Shown here piece by piece: positions 9,078 through 16,381 of a DNA stretch of 64,000 nucleotides (positions are counted from its first letter, which is position 1; the number at the start of each line of letters is the position of its first letter). The stretch covers positions 3,244,501 through 3,308,500 of the forward strand of contig NZ_CP039934.1 of NCBI RefSeq assembly GCF_009792295.1. Reading direction: 5' to 3'. Made by a program: the position numbers and the translations under genes. Origin of the DNA: Myroides fluvii. GTDB lineage: Bacteria > Bacteroidota > Bacteroidia > Flavobacteriales > Flavobacteriaceae. A model generated the notes under the pieces. It was given only the letters and a program-made list of their open reading frames with translations, did no database searches and had not been told where the DNA came from.

Positions 9078-10439
9078 TTAAATAGTCATAGAAAATAAAG
9101 CGCGATCGGGTTTGTTGCGCTGTAAGCGCAAGTCCAAAGCCATGCAAATATTGCGAACAAAGGCACGACCTAATTTGCTAATGGTAATGATATTGTCTTG
9201 GATTGTAATGAGCTGATCTTTTTCCATTTCTTTCAATTCTCCTAGTATAGGAGTAAAGTCAATCAAATGTAAATCAGGTTTTAAATCCGTTTGTAAATTA
9301 CACATTAAATGTAGAATATGTTTTCTAATTATCAAATCTTCTTCATTTAAAATATGTCCTTTGACTACGGGAATCTCATTATTTGCCAAAGCGCTGTAAT
9401 AAGCTTCTATGTTTTTTTCATTCTGTGCAAAAGCTGTCCAGCTATCGCTGATAGAAGAAACACCTAAACCAATCATCAAATCTGTTTTGGATGAAGTGTA
9501 TCCCATGAAGTTTCGATGGATGTTATTGTTGCTTAGTGATTTGTACAAAGAATCTGTTTTGAGTGCAAAGTGGTCCATTCCAATTTCAATGTATCCTTTT
9601 TCTTCTAAAAGATTTTTTCCAATTTCATAGAGTTTTCTCTTCTCTTCATCTTTGGGAACATCTTCATCTTTGAAACCGCGCTGCCCATTTCCTTTCATCC
9701 ACGGCACATGAGCATAGCTGTAAAAAGCCAAGCGATCAGGAGATAGCGATTTTGTTTTTTCGATGGTGTCAATCACATGTTCAATTTGTTGGAACGGAAG
9801 TCCAAAAATAATATCATGTGAAATGGATGTGTACCCTATTTCCTTAGCCCAAAGAGTTACTTTAGCGACATCGTGAAACGTTTGATTACGATTTATGGCC
9901 TTTTGTATCTCGCGATTATAATCTTGTACGCCAAAGCTAACTCTTCGAAAACCAAGGGTATATAAAGTTTGTAAGTGTTCTCTTGTTGTATTATTAGGAT
10001 GTCCTTCAAAACTAAATTCATAACCCTCCGCCTTAATTCCGCGCGCTAAAATACCTTCAATAAGCGTTTTTAACTGCTCTGGGGCAAAAAAAGTAGGTGT
10101 GCCTCCGCCCAAGTGAATTTCTTTGATTAGGGGCTTGTCTACTAAGACCGCACAATACAGGGCCCATTCCTTTAATACGGCTTGAATGTACGGCATTTCT
10201 ACCTCATGGCGCTTCGTGATGTGCTTGTGGCAACCACAAAATGTGCACAAACTCTCACAATAGGGCAAGTGAATGTACAAACTGATTCCTTCTTTTTCAT
10301 TGGTTTGGTCAAAGGTTTGCTTCACACTTTTCAACCATTCTTTGCTTGAAAAACCCGTTTCGTCCCAATAGGGAACCGTCGGATAACTCGTGTATCTCGG
10401 ACCAGGTACATTGTATTTTTGTATAAGAGGAGTAGCCAT
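9078..10439 (-). CDS. hemN: Oxygen-independent coproporphyrinogen III oxidase
   Basis: A 453-aa radical SAM enzyme of haem synthesis that decarboxylates coproporphyrinogen III to protoporphyrinogen IX without oxygen. The N terminus (YNVPGPRYTSYPT) is the HemN signature. The cluster cysteines are C61, C65 and C68 in CESLCTFCGC, where the fourth Cys (C70) gives the CxxxCxxCxC form of true HemN rather than HemW. The GGGTPTF motif and the SFEGHPNN segment follow. The start at 10439 fits a TACATTTG promoter element 18 bases upstream; an in-frame ATG at 10493 would lie upstream of that promoter. Terminated with its small companion. Confidence 0.93.
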   Translation of the reverse strand: MATPLIQKYNVPGPRYTSYPTVPYWDETGFSSKEWLKSVKQTFDQTNEKEGISLYIHLPYCESLCTFCGCHKHITKRHEVEMPYIQAVLKEWALYCAVLVDKPLIKEIHLGGGTPTFFAPEQLKTLIEGILARGIKAEGYEFSFEGHPNNTTREHLQTLYTLGFRRVSFGVQDYNREIQKAINRNQTFHDVAKVTLWAKEIGYTSISHDIIFGLPFQQIEHVIDTIEKTKSLSPDRLAFYSYAHVPWMKGNGQRGFKDEDVPKDEEKRKLYEIGKNLLEEKGYIEIGMDHFALKTDSLYKSLSNNNIHRNFMGYTSSKTDLMIGLGVSSISDSWTAFAQNEKNIEAYYSALANNEIPVVKGHILNEEDLIIRKHILHLMCNLQTDLKPDLHLIDFTPILGELKEMEKDQLITIQDNIITISKLGRAFVRNICMALDLRLQRNKPDRALFSMTI

Positions 10440-10456
10440 TTTTCGTATATTTGTAA

Positions 10457-10464
10457 CAAATGTA
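10457..10464 (-). promoter_or_regulatory. hemN promoter -7 element TACATTTG
   Basis: On the minus strand this reads TACATTTG, an exact match to the flavobacterial TAnnTTTG element, 18 bases before the hemN ATG. No well-spaced TTG was found upstream. Confidence 0.5.
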
Positions 10465-10530
10465 GCAGGAATCAAAACAAATAATCCTGACATTTGTCAC
10501 TTGATTAAAAATTTTTAGTTTAAATATAGG

Positions 10531-10905
10531 ATGAAAAACATAATTTTAACAGCAATCTTAGTAATGTTTTCGTTTTTTAAGGTTAGCGCTCAGGAAGTTA
10601 AAGCGAAAGAATTAGTAAATCCAATTGCTTTTGAGCAGCAAATTGCCTCTAAAAAAGTACAGTTGATCGATGTTCGTACAGCAAAAGAATACAAGGAAGG
10701 CACAATATTAAATGCAAGTAATATTGATTTTTTGGATGATAATTTCTCAAAAAATATCGAGCAATTAAATAAAAAACAACCGGTTTATATTTTCTGTCAA
10801 TCCGGAAAAAGAAGTGCCGCTGCAGCAAAAAAAATGCAAGAAGCAGGTTTTGAAGTAGTAGAGCTAGACGGGGGATATAAAGCTTGGAAGGCTGAAAAAA
10901 ACTAG
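10531..10905 (+). CDS. Secreted single-domain rhodanese-like protein
   Basis: A 124-aa protein with a signal peptide (cleavage around residue 20, ...VSA-QE) and one rhodanese domain. The active-site loop is C89-QSGKRS, with the catalytic Cys and a basic loop typical of active sulfurtransferases. The DVRTAKEY and GGYKAWK motifs are also present. It would act in the periplasm, moving sulfane sulfur or handling thiols; the substrate cannot be told from sequence. It stands alone between hemN (divergent) and a DUF4834 gene. Confidence 0.88.
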   Translation: MKNIILTAILVMFSFFKVSAQEVKAKELVNPIAFEQQIASKKVQLIDVRTAKEYKEGTILNASNIDFLDDNFSKNIEQLNKKQPVYIFCQSGKRSAAAAKKMQEAGFEVVELDGGYKAWKAEKN

Positions 10906-10960
10906 ATTTAATTTATCAATTATTTAAGAATTGACGCCGTTAGATGATAGAAAAAATTGC

Positions 10961-10968
10961 TATTTTTG
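10961..10968 (+). promoter_or_regulatory. -7 element TATTTTTG upstream of the DUF4834 gene
   Basis: An exact TAnnTTTG match 15 bases before the ATG at 10984. A TTG at 10931 is 27 bases upstream, slightly too far for the consensus. Confidence 0.4.
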
Positions 10969-10983
10969 AAAAAAAGGTAAAGT

Positions 10984-11274
10984 ATGGATATAGCATCATT
11001 TGGAGGTTTTTTAAGAACATTGGTCATTATAGTAGTGATTTATTATGCTTTTAAATTTGCGATGCGTTATTTATTTCCACTTTTTGTCTATAAAATGGCA
11101 AAAAAAGTAGAACGAAATTTTCAACAGCAACAGCAAGATTTTTATCAGCAAAATAGAACAACGCAAGAAGAACCAAATTTTAATGATCAAAGCACAGGGG
11201 GAAAGGACAAGTTTCCGCGTTCAACTAAAGTAGTTGGTGAGTATATTGATTTTGAAGAGGTTGATAAAAAATAA
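10984..11274 (+). CDS. DUF4834 family membrane protein
   Basis: A 96-aa protein with an N-terminal transmembrane helix (about 10-33), then a basic, Gln-rich linker (FQQQQQDFYQQ) and a C-terminal motif GEYIDFEEVDKK. The TKVVGEYIDFEE ending and overall size match the Bacteroidetes DUF4834 family, whose function is unknown. It has its own promoter element and is followed by a hairpin terminator. Confidence 0.75.
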   Translation: MDIASFGGFLRTLVIIVVIYYAFKFAMRYLFPLFVYKMAKKVERNFQQQQQDFYQQNRTTQEEPNFNDQSTGGKDKFPRSTKVVGEYIDFEEVDKK

Positions 11275-11293
11275 TTTTTAATACGTGAAATAC

Positions 11294-11320
11294 AAAGCTC
11301 CTTTTATAGGAGCTTTTTTT
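11294..11320 (+). terminator. Terminator after the DUF4834 gene
   Basis: A 9-bp stem (AAAGCTCCT / AGGAGCTTT) is followed by a T-run. The rest of the gap to 11549 is AT-rich; a weak TACTTTAG element at 11489-11496 may be the YfhO promoter. Confidence 0.8.
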
Positions 11321-11548
11321 ATTTTTGGAAGTAAAGCGTGAGGAGATTAACGGAAAACTAGCTCGTTCCTTTTTGGGTTGGCTGTTTGTTGGAATATTTC
11401 ATTTATTCAAGCACACAAAGATTTAGGGTATGGAAATAGAGTCAATTATTTGTTGCTGAAATTTATAAACGAACCTCCCATCTAACCTTAAAATTACTTA
11501 CTTTAGCTAATTGAACAGAACTCAAATCACGCAAAGTAATTCGACAGC

Positions 11549-13975
11549 ATGAATGCAGTAAAAAAGTATGTACCACATCTTTTGGTGTTGGTTGGTTTTA
11601 TCGTAGTAGCTTTATTCTATTTTTCACCAGTATTGCAGAATAAGGTAATATATCAGTCTGATATAGTGCAATATACTGGAATGGCTAAAGAGCAAAATAA
11701 TTTTAGAACCGAGTTTAAGGAAGAGCCCTATTGGACGAATAGTGCATTTGGCGGAATGCCAACCTACCAATTGGGAGCCAAATATCCCTATAACTTTGTG
11801 AAGTATTTAGACTCGGCTATTCGATTTTTACCAAGACCTGCGGACTATTTATTTCTGTATTTCTTAGGGTTTTATGCCTTAATGATGGCTTTAGGCGTTC
11901 GTCCATTAAAAGCTTTTATTGGATCTTTGGCGTTTGGATTCTCTACCTATTTGATTATTATTTTAGGGGTAGGGCATAATGCAAAAGCACATGCTATTGC
12001 CTATATGCCAATGGTGGTTGCTGGAGTATTATTAGTTTTTAGGAAAAAATATGTCGCTGGTGGAATCTTAACGGTGGTTGCAGCTGCGCTGGAAATTAGC
12101 GCGAACCACTTCCAGATGACGTATTATTTATTGTTGTTTTTGTTGGTGTTCGCTATCGCTTATACATATCAATACTGCAAGGCAAAAGATTGGAAAGGGT
12201 TGGGTATGGCTTATGCAATTCTCGTTGGATCAGCAATTTTGAGTATTGGAGCGAATGCAACAAACATCCTGGCAACAGCAGAATATACCCAATTCAGTAC
12301 CCGTAGTTCAAGTGAGTTAACTTATAATCCAGATGGTTCTCCTAAAACATCGTCTAATGCGATGAGTTACGATTATATCACGGAATATAGTTATGGAGTT
12401 TTTGAAAGCTTAAACCTTATTGCACCTCGATTAACAGGGGGGGCAAATAATGAAAAATTAGAGGAAGATAACGCAATATATCGCTACTTTACTAGTGTAG
12501 GAGCCAATCCGCAACAAGCAAAAGAAATGAGTAAACAGGCACCGACCTATTGGGGGGATCAACCTATTGTTGCCGCACCTGCTTATATTGGAGCGGTTGT
12601 GTTTTTCTTGTTTATCTTGGGAATGTTTACGGAAAAGCGCAAAATAAAATACATTTTCTTTGTTGGTGCAATTTTCGCCTTGGTTTTATCTTGGGGAAAA
12701 AACGCTGCATTCGTTACGAATATTTTTATCGATTTCGTACCCATGTACAATAAGTTTAGAGCCGTATCATCGATTCAGGTCATCTTGGAAATGTGCATTC
12801 CTGTTTTAGCTATTTTAGGATTATATAGCTTCTTTAAGATAGAGCAAAAACAACAAATAGAAGCACTAAAGAAAACGAGTTTGATTGCTGGAGGGATAGT
12901 CGTATTCTTATTCGCGATGAAAGGGACACTTTCTTTTTCCGGTTTAAATGACGAGTATTACCGCATGGCTTATGGTGAGGTTGGACCTGGATTTATTCGC
13001 GCGTTGATAGAAGAGCGTAAAGCAATGTACACGAGCGATTTAATACGTTCGTTCATGTTGATTCTAGCTAGTGCAGTGGTCTTGTTTTTAATTGCCAAAG
13101 ACAAGCTAAAAGAAAGGTATGCTTTGGTAATTATCGGCTGTTTGTTGGTAGGAGATTTAGTGATGGTTGACCGCAAATATGTCAATGATGAATCTTTTGT
13201 ACCGGCAAGGCAAATGACCGAACCTTTTGAAATTACACAAGCAGATAAGCAAATTTTAAATGACCCGACACACTTTAGAGTATTTGATGTACAAGGTGGA
13301 CTAAATAGTGCTAAGGCTTCGTACTTCCACCAATCGCTAGGAGGATATCACGCGGCTAAACCTAGAAGAATTCAGCAATTGGCAGATTATCAAATGAGCC
13401 AGAACCCCATGCCAATATTTAATATGTTGAATGTTAAATACGTCATCCAGCCGGATGAAGAGGGGCGCAGTGTGGCCATGCTAAATAATGAAGCCAACGG
13501 CAATGCTTGGTTTGTATCAACGGTTCAAAAAGTAACATCAGCAGATCAAGAGATGAAAGCCTTGGGTGACCTCAACACCAAAACAACAGCAGTGTTGAAC
13601 ACCCATGCATTTACTCAAGGGGTAAAAGACAGTTACCTCGTTGATTCATTGGCGTCTATTCAGCTTGTTTCATACAAAGCCAATCAGTTGGTGTATGAAG
13701 CAAATAATGCGAATGATGGACTAGCAGTATTCTCTGAAGTTTATTATCCCAAAGGATGGGTTGCTAAAATAGATGGAGAGGAAGTGCCTATTTTGGCTGT
13801 GGATTATGTATTACGCGCTCTTGAATTGCCAAAGGGAAAACATACAATCGAATTTAGCTTTGACCCACAAGTTGTAAAAACAGGAAGCCGTATTGCTTTG
13901 GCTAGTTCCATTTTAATTTTACTCTTGTCTTTAGGTGCGATTGGTTGGACAATGAAAAAAAGAAAAGAAAAATAA
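11549..13975 (+). CDS. YfhO family multi-pass membrane protein
   Basis: An 808-aa protein with about 12-13 transmembrane helices over the first 520 residues and a large extracytoplasmic C-terminal part before a last helix near 785-803. The first loop contains PYWTNSAFGGMPTYQLG and the C-terminal domain has the AVFSEVYYPKGW segment typical of YfhO (PF09586). The family resembles GT-C glycosyltransferases, and in Gram-positives YfhO glycosylates lipoteichoic acid. In Bacteroidetes the substrate is not established; a lipid-linked sugar transfer at the periplasmic face is likely. A cytoplasmic GT4 glycosyltransferase begins 19 bases downstream, which supports a glycan or glycolipid pathway. Confidence 0.88.
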   Translation: MNAVKKYVPHLLVLVGFIVVALFYFSPVLQNKVIYQSDIVQYTGMAKEQNNFRTEFKEEPYWTNSAFGGMPTYQLGAKYPYNFVKYLDSAIRFLPRPADYLFLYFLGFYALMMALGVRPLKAFIGSLAFGFSTYLIIILGVGHNAKAHAIAYMPMVVAGVLLVFRKKYVAGGILTVVAAALEISANHFQMTYYLLLFLLVFAIAYTYQYCKAKDWKGLGMAYAILVGSAILSIGANATNILATAEYTQFSTRSSSELTYNPDGSPKTSSNAMSYDYITEYSYGVFESLNLIAPRLTGGANNEKLEEDNAIYRYFTSVGANPQQAKEMSKQAPTYWGDQPIVAAPAYIGAVVFFLFILGMFTEKRKIKYIFFVGAIFALVLSWGKNAAFVTNIFIDFVPMYNKFRAVSSIQVILEMCIPVLAILGLYSFFKIEQKQQIEALKKTSLIAGGIVVFLFAMKGTLSFSGLNDEYYRMAYGEVGPGFIRALIEERKAMYTSDLIRSFMLILASAVVLFLIAKDKLKERYALVIIGCLLVGDLVMVDRKYVNDESFVPARQMTEPFEITQADKQILNDPTHFRVFDVQGGLNSAKASYFHQSLGGYHAAKPRRIQQLADYQMSQNPMPIFNMLNVKYVIQPDEEGRSVAMLNNEANGNAWFVSTVQKVTSADQEMKALGDLNTKTTAVLNTHAFTQGVKDSYLVDSLASIQLVSYKANQLVYEANNANDGLAVFSEVYYPKGWVAKIDGEEVPILAVDYVLRALELPKGKHTIEFSFDPQVVKTGSRIALASSILILLLSLGAIGWTMKKRKEK

Positions 13976-13994
13976 ACGCGATGTAGGAGGTAAA

Positions 13995-15302
13995 ATGGAA
14001 AAGAAAAAAGAAAAGAAAAAAGTTTTAATACTGTGTTATTATTGGCCTCCAGCAGGTGGTCCAGGGGTTCAACGTTGGTTGAAGTTTGTCAAATATTTAC
14101 CTGATTTTGATATAGAACCCATCGTTTACGTACCAGAGGGAGCAAATTATCCTTTGATCGATACGCAGTTGGAGCGAGAGGTTGATCCGTCTATTACGGT
14201 GTTAAAACACAAGATTAAAGAGCCTTATGCGCTAGCAAAGAAATTGGCTGGACAACGCGCTCAAACGATGAGCTCAGGTATGATTCCCCAAGTTCGAAAC
14301 CAATCGAAATGGGATAAATTGTTGTTGTGGATTCGCGGAAATATGTTTATTCCCGATGCGAGAATGGGTTGGGTTAAACCCTCTGTTGCTTATCTGACAG
14401 ACTACCTAAAGCAACATCCCGATATTGAAACGGTTATTACCACAGGACCTCCCCATAGTGTTCACTTGATTGGATTGGCACTGAAGAAAAAATTAAACAT
14501 AAAGTGGTTTGCTGATTTCAGAGATCCTTGGACAACAATAGGTTATCACAAGGAACTTAAACTATCAGATCAAGCCAAAGAAAAACATATTGCCCTTGAA
14601 CACGAGGTGCTAAATACTGCGGATCAGCTTATTGTAACGAGTAAAACTACGCGCAAAGAGTTTGAAGCAAAAACAGATAAACCCATCGCTATTATTACCA
14701 ACGGGTATGACATTAGTAATTTCGGTAAAATTGCTTTAGACGAGAAGTTTACTTTAGCCCATATTGGCTCTTTTCTTTCCAATCGTAATCCTCGGGTATT
14801 GTGGAAGGCAATTAGCGAGTTGAGAAGGGAGAATAAATCTTTTAAAGATGCTTTTGAATTAAAGTTAATCGGAAAAATTAGCGAGGATATTTTGAATACA
14901 TTAGGAGAGTTTAAGCTCTTAGAATGTACAGATAATAGGGGATATGTAGAGAATCAAGAAGCTTTGAAACAAATGCGCGCTTCTCAAGTGTTGTTGTTGG
15001 TCGAGATTGATTCGGATGACACAAAAGCGATTATTCCAGGGAAATTATTTGAATATATGGCCGCAGAACGTCCTATTTTAGCAATTGGACCAGAAGAATC
15101 TGATTTCTTTGAAATCATCCAACAAACAAACGTAGGGCGAAATGCCTTGTACAGTGAGAAAGATAAAATACGCGAAATTCTGATGCAGTATTTTGAACAA
15201 TATCAAAGTAATCAACTAAAAGTGCATGCCATGGGCTTACAGTATTTTGGTCGTAAACGACTAACTGAACGCTTGGTGAGTCTTTTGGAAGAAGAAAAAT
15301 AA
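13995..15302 (+). CDS. GT4-type glycosyltransferase
   Basis: A 435-aa GT-B fold enzyme without a signal peptide. The N-terminal domain begins with a Lys/Glu-rich stretch and the motif LILCYYWPPAGGPGVQRWLKF, typical of GT4-like acceptor domains. The C-terminal domain has the PGKLFEYMAAERPILAIG segment, with the Glu that contacts the sugar nucleotide donor. The sugar and acceptor cannot be assigned. It follows the YfhO gene by 19 bases, and the two are probably one operon. No terminator of classic form follows; a 10-bp inverted repeat (15307-15316 and 15346-15355) has a 29-nt loop. Confidence 0.85.
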   Translation: MEKKKEKKKVLILCYYWPPAGGPGVQRWLKFVKYLPDFDIEPIVYVPEGANYPLIDTQLEREVDPSITVLKHKIKEPYALAKKLAGQRAQTMSSGMIPQVRNQSKWDKLLLWIRGNMFIPDARMGWVKPSVAYLTDYLKQHPDIETVITTGPPHSVHLIGLALKKKLNIKWFADFRDPWTTIGYHKELKLSDQAKEKHIALEHEVLNTADQLIVTSKTTRKEFEAKTDKPIAIITNGYDISNFGKIALDEKFTLAHIGSFLSNRNPRVLWKAISELRRENKSFKDAFELKLIGKISEDILNTLGEFKLLECTDNRGYVENQEALKQMRASQVLLLVEIDSDDTKAIIPGKLFEYMAAERPILAIGPEESDFFEIIQQTNVGRNALYSEKDKIREILMQYFEQYQSNQLKVHAMGLQYFGRKRLTERLVSLLEEEK

Positions 15303-15364
15303 TTAAGGAGATGAGAAATGAGTCAATCTATACCAGAGACGCACATCTCATCTCCTCTAAATTA

Positions 15365-15664
15365 CTATTTATTGATATGAGAATCAACATCCATTTGTTG
15401 ATGTAAGATTCTTATGATTTCTACTTTTTCTTCTAGCAGATTGACTTTGTAGAATATAAAATGAGATTTTACTCTTGAACGGAAATAACCTTTTCTCACC
15501 TCATTATAATCTTTTCCTAAGTTTGGATGATCAGCAATATATTCCATTTCATTTACGAGTAAGTCAAAATAGTAATCCGCTTGCTCCAAGGACCATTCTT
15601 TAAAAGTGTAAAGCCAAATTTGTTCTAAATCAAGTTTAGCTTGTTTACTAATCTTATATTTCAT
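15365..15664 (-). CDS. parE-like toxin: Type II toxin, RelE/ParE family
   Basis: A 99-aa basic protein with the ParE layout: N-terminal ISKQAKLDLEQIWLYT helix, the DYYFDLLVNEMEYIADHPNLGKDY segment and the terminal IIRILHQQMD motif, which is diagnostic of ParE toxins. ParE proteins poison gyrase. It overlaps the antitoxin gene by 4 bases (ATGA), so it is translated after it. It is distinct from the topoisomerase gene of the same name earlier in the window. An intact pair is expected to be stably maintained; activity is inference. Confidence 0.88.
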   Translation of the reverse strand: MKYKISKQAKLDLEQIWLYTFKEWSLEQADYYFDLLVNEMEYIADHPNLGKDYNEVRKGYFRSRVKSHFIFYKVNLLEEKVEIIRILHQQMDVDSHINK

Positions 15665-15912
15665 TCTTCAGCGGAATATTTTTTATGTAGGTTTTGTTTA
15701 AAAATTTCGCGATTGAAATCAGGAGAAAACCCAGATTCTTCTCCTTGCTGAAGTTCCTTTATTAAGGCTAATTTTTTAGTTTCTTGGTGTTCAAACATTC
15801 TTAAAGCAGCTCTTACAACTTCACTTGCAGAAGAATATTTTCCACTTTTTATTTGTGCATTGATAAAATCGTCGAAATAATCGCCCAATAAAATCGAAGT
15901 GTTTTTTGCCAT
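15661..15912 (-). CDS. Type II antitoxin, ParD family
   Basis: An 83-aa ribbon-helix-helix protein. The N-terminal part (SILLGDYFDDFINAQIKSG) forms the DNA-binding strand and first helix; YSSASEVVRAALRMFEHQE is the ParD/CopG-like signature. The acidic C-terminal tail would wrap the toxin. A 17-bp palindrome sits inside its promoter 27 bases upstream, giving a clear route to autoregulation. Confidence 0.88.
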   Translation of the reverse strand: MAKNTSILLGDYFDDFINAQIKSGKYSSASEVVRAALRMFEHQETKKLALIKELQQGEESGFSPDFNREIFKQNLHKKYSAEE

Positions 15913-15933
15913 AACTTTTTTGATTCTTTACAT

Positions 15934-15964
15934 CAAATATACCAAGTCTTGGTATTTATTCCAA
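15934..15964 (-). promoter_or_regulatory. parDE promoter, TTG-N20-TATATTTG
   Basis: On the minus strand, TTG (15962-15964) and TATATTTG (15934-15941) are spaced by 20 bases, an excellent flavobacterial promoter. The spacer contains the palindromic operator. Confidence 0.65.
15939..15955. promoter_or_regulatory. Palindromic ParD operator
   Basis: ATACCAAGTCTTGGTAT is a perfect 8-bp inverted repeat around one base, overlapping the parDE -7 element. Position and symmetry fit a ribbon-helix-helix binding site; the protein assignment is inference. Confidence 0.6.
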
Positions 15965-16126
15965 ATTATTTGCGTCAGGATAGTTCATACAGTTTATAGC
16001 TGATGGTGTGAACATTCTTATTGATGGGATTTCTGTTATAGGATTATGTTTCTTTTTAATCGAAAGAATTTTACATCAGAGGTTCTTACTCTCTTAACTA
16101 AAAAGAGAGATGGGGGATTTTAATTG

Positions 16127-16165
16127 AAAAAACAAAGGACGAGTTGCACTCGTCCTTTGTTTTTT
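16127..16165. terminator. Bidirectional hairpin terminator
   Basis: A 13-bp perfect stem (AACAAAGGACGAG / CTCGTCCTTTGTT) with a 5-nt loop, flanked by A- and T-runs. It lies in the 469-base gap between parD and uvrA. Confidence 0.75.
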
Positions 16166-16181
16166 GTTTATATTGGTTTTC

Positions 16182-16235
16182 GTGTTCGATGAATCTCCGC
16201 GATGCTGCGATTTTCACTACGTTATGATTTCCTCT
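16182..16235. repeat. 54-bp direct repeat, copy 1
   Basis: This 54-base unit recurs at 16306-16359 at the same length and with only a few differences. Both start GTGTTCGATGAATCT and end GATTTCCTCT, and both are preceded by TTTATATT-like sequence. A partial copy (GTATTCGATGAAT) begins at 16265. No reading frame of note runs through it. Confidence 0.75.
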
Positions 16236-16305
16236 TTATCTCATTAGGTTTATATTTTATTTTAGTATTCGATGAATATATCTCACCTATTTTATATTTG
16301 TTTTA

Positions 16306-16359
16306 GTGTTCGATGAATCTACGCTACGCTCCGATTTTCACTACGTTACGATTTCCTCT
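16306..16359. repeat. 54-bp direct repeat, copy 2
   Basis: Second copy of the unit at 16182-16235, ending 23 bases before the uvrA stop. It could lie in the 3' untranslated region of uvrA. A diverged relative may exist at about 32723-32772. Confidence 0.75.
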
Positions 16360-16381
16360 CTCTTCTTTCTAATAAAAGAGT

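Noticed and set aside
11321..11420. A short open stretch reading EVKREEINGKLARSFLGWLF
   Set aside because: No start codon and no continuation; too short to support.
15307..15355. A 10-bp inverted repeat after the glycosyltransferase gene as a terminator
   Set aside because: The loop is 29 bases and no T-run follows on the plus strand.
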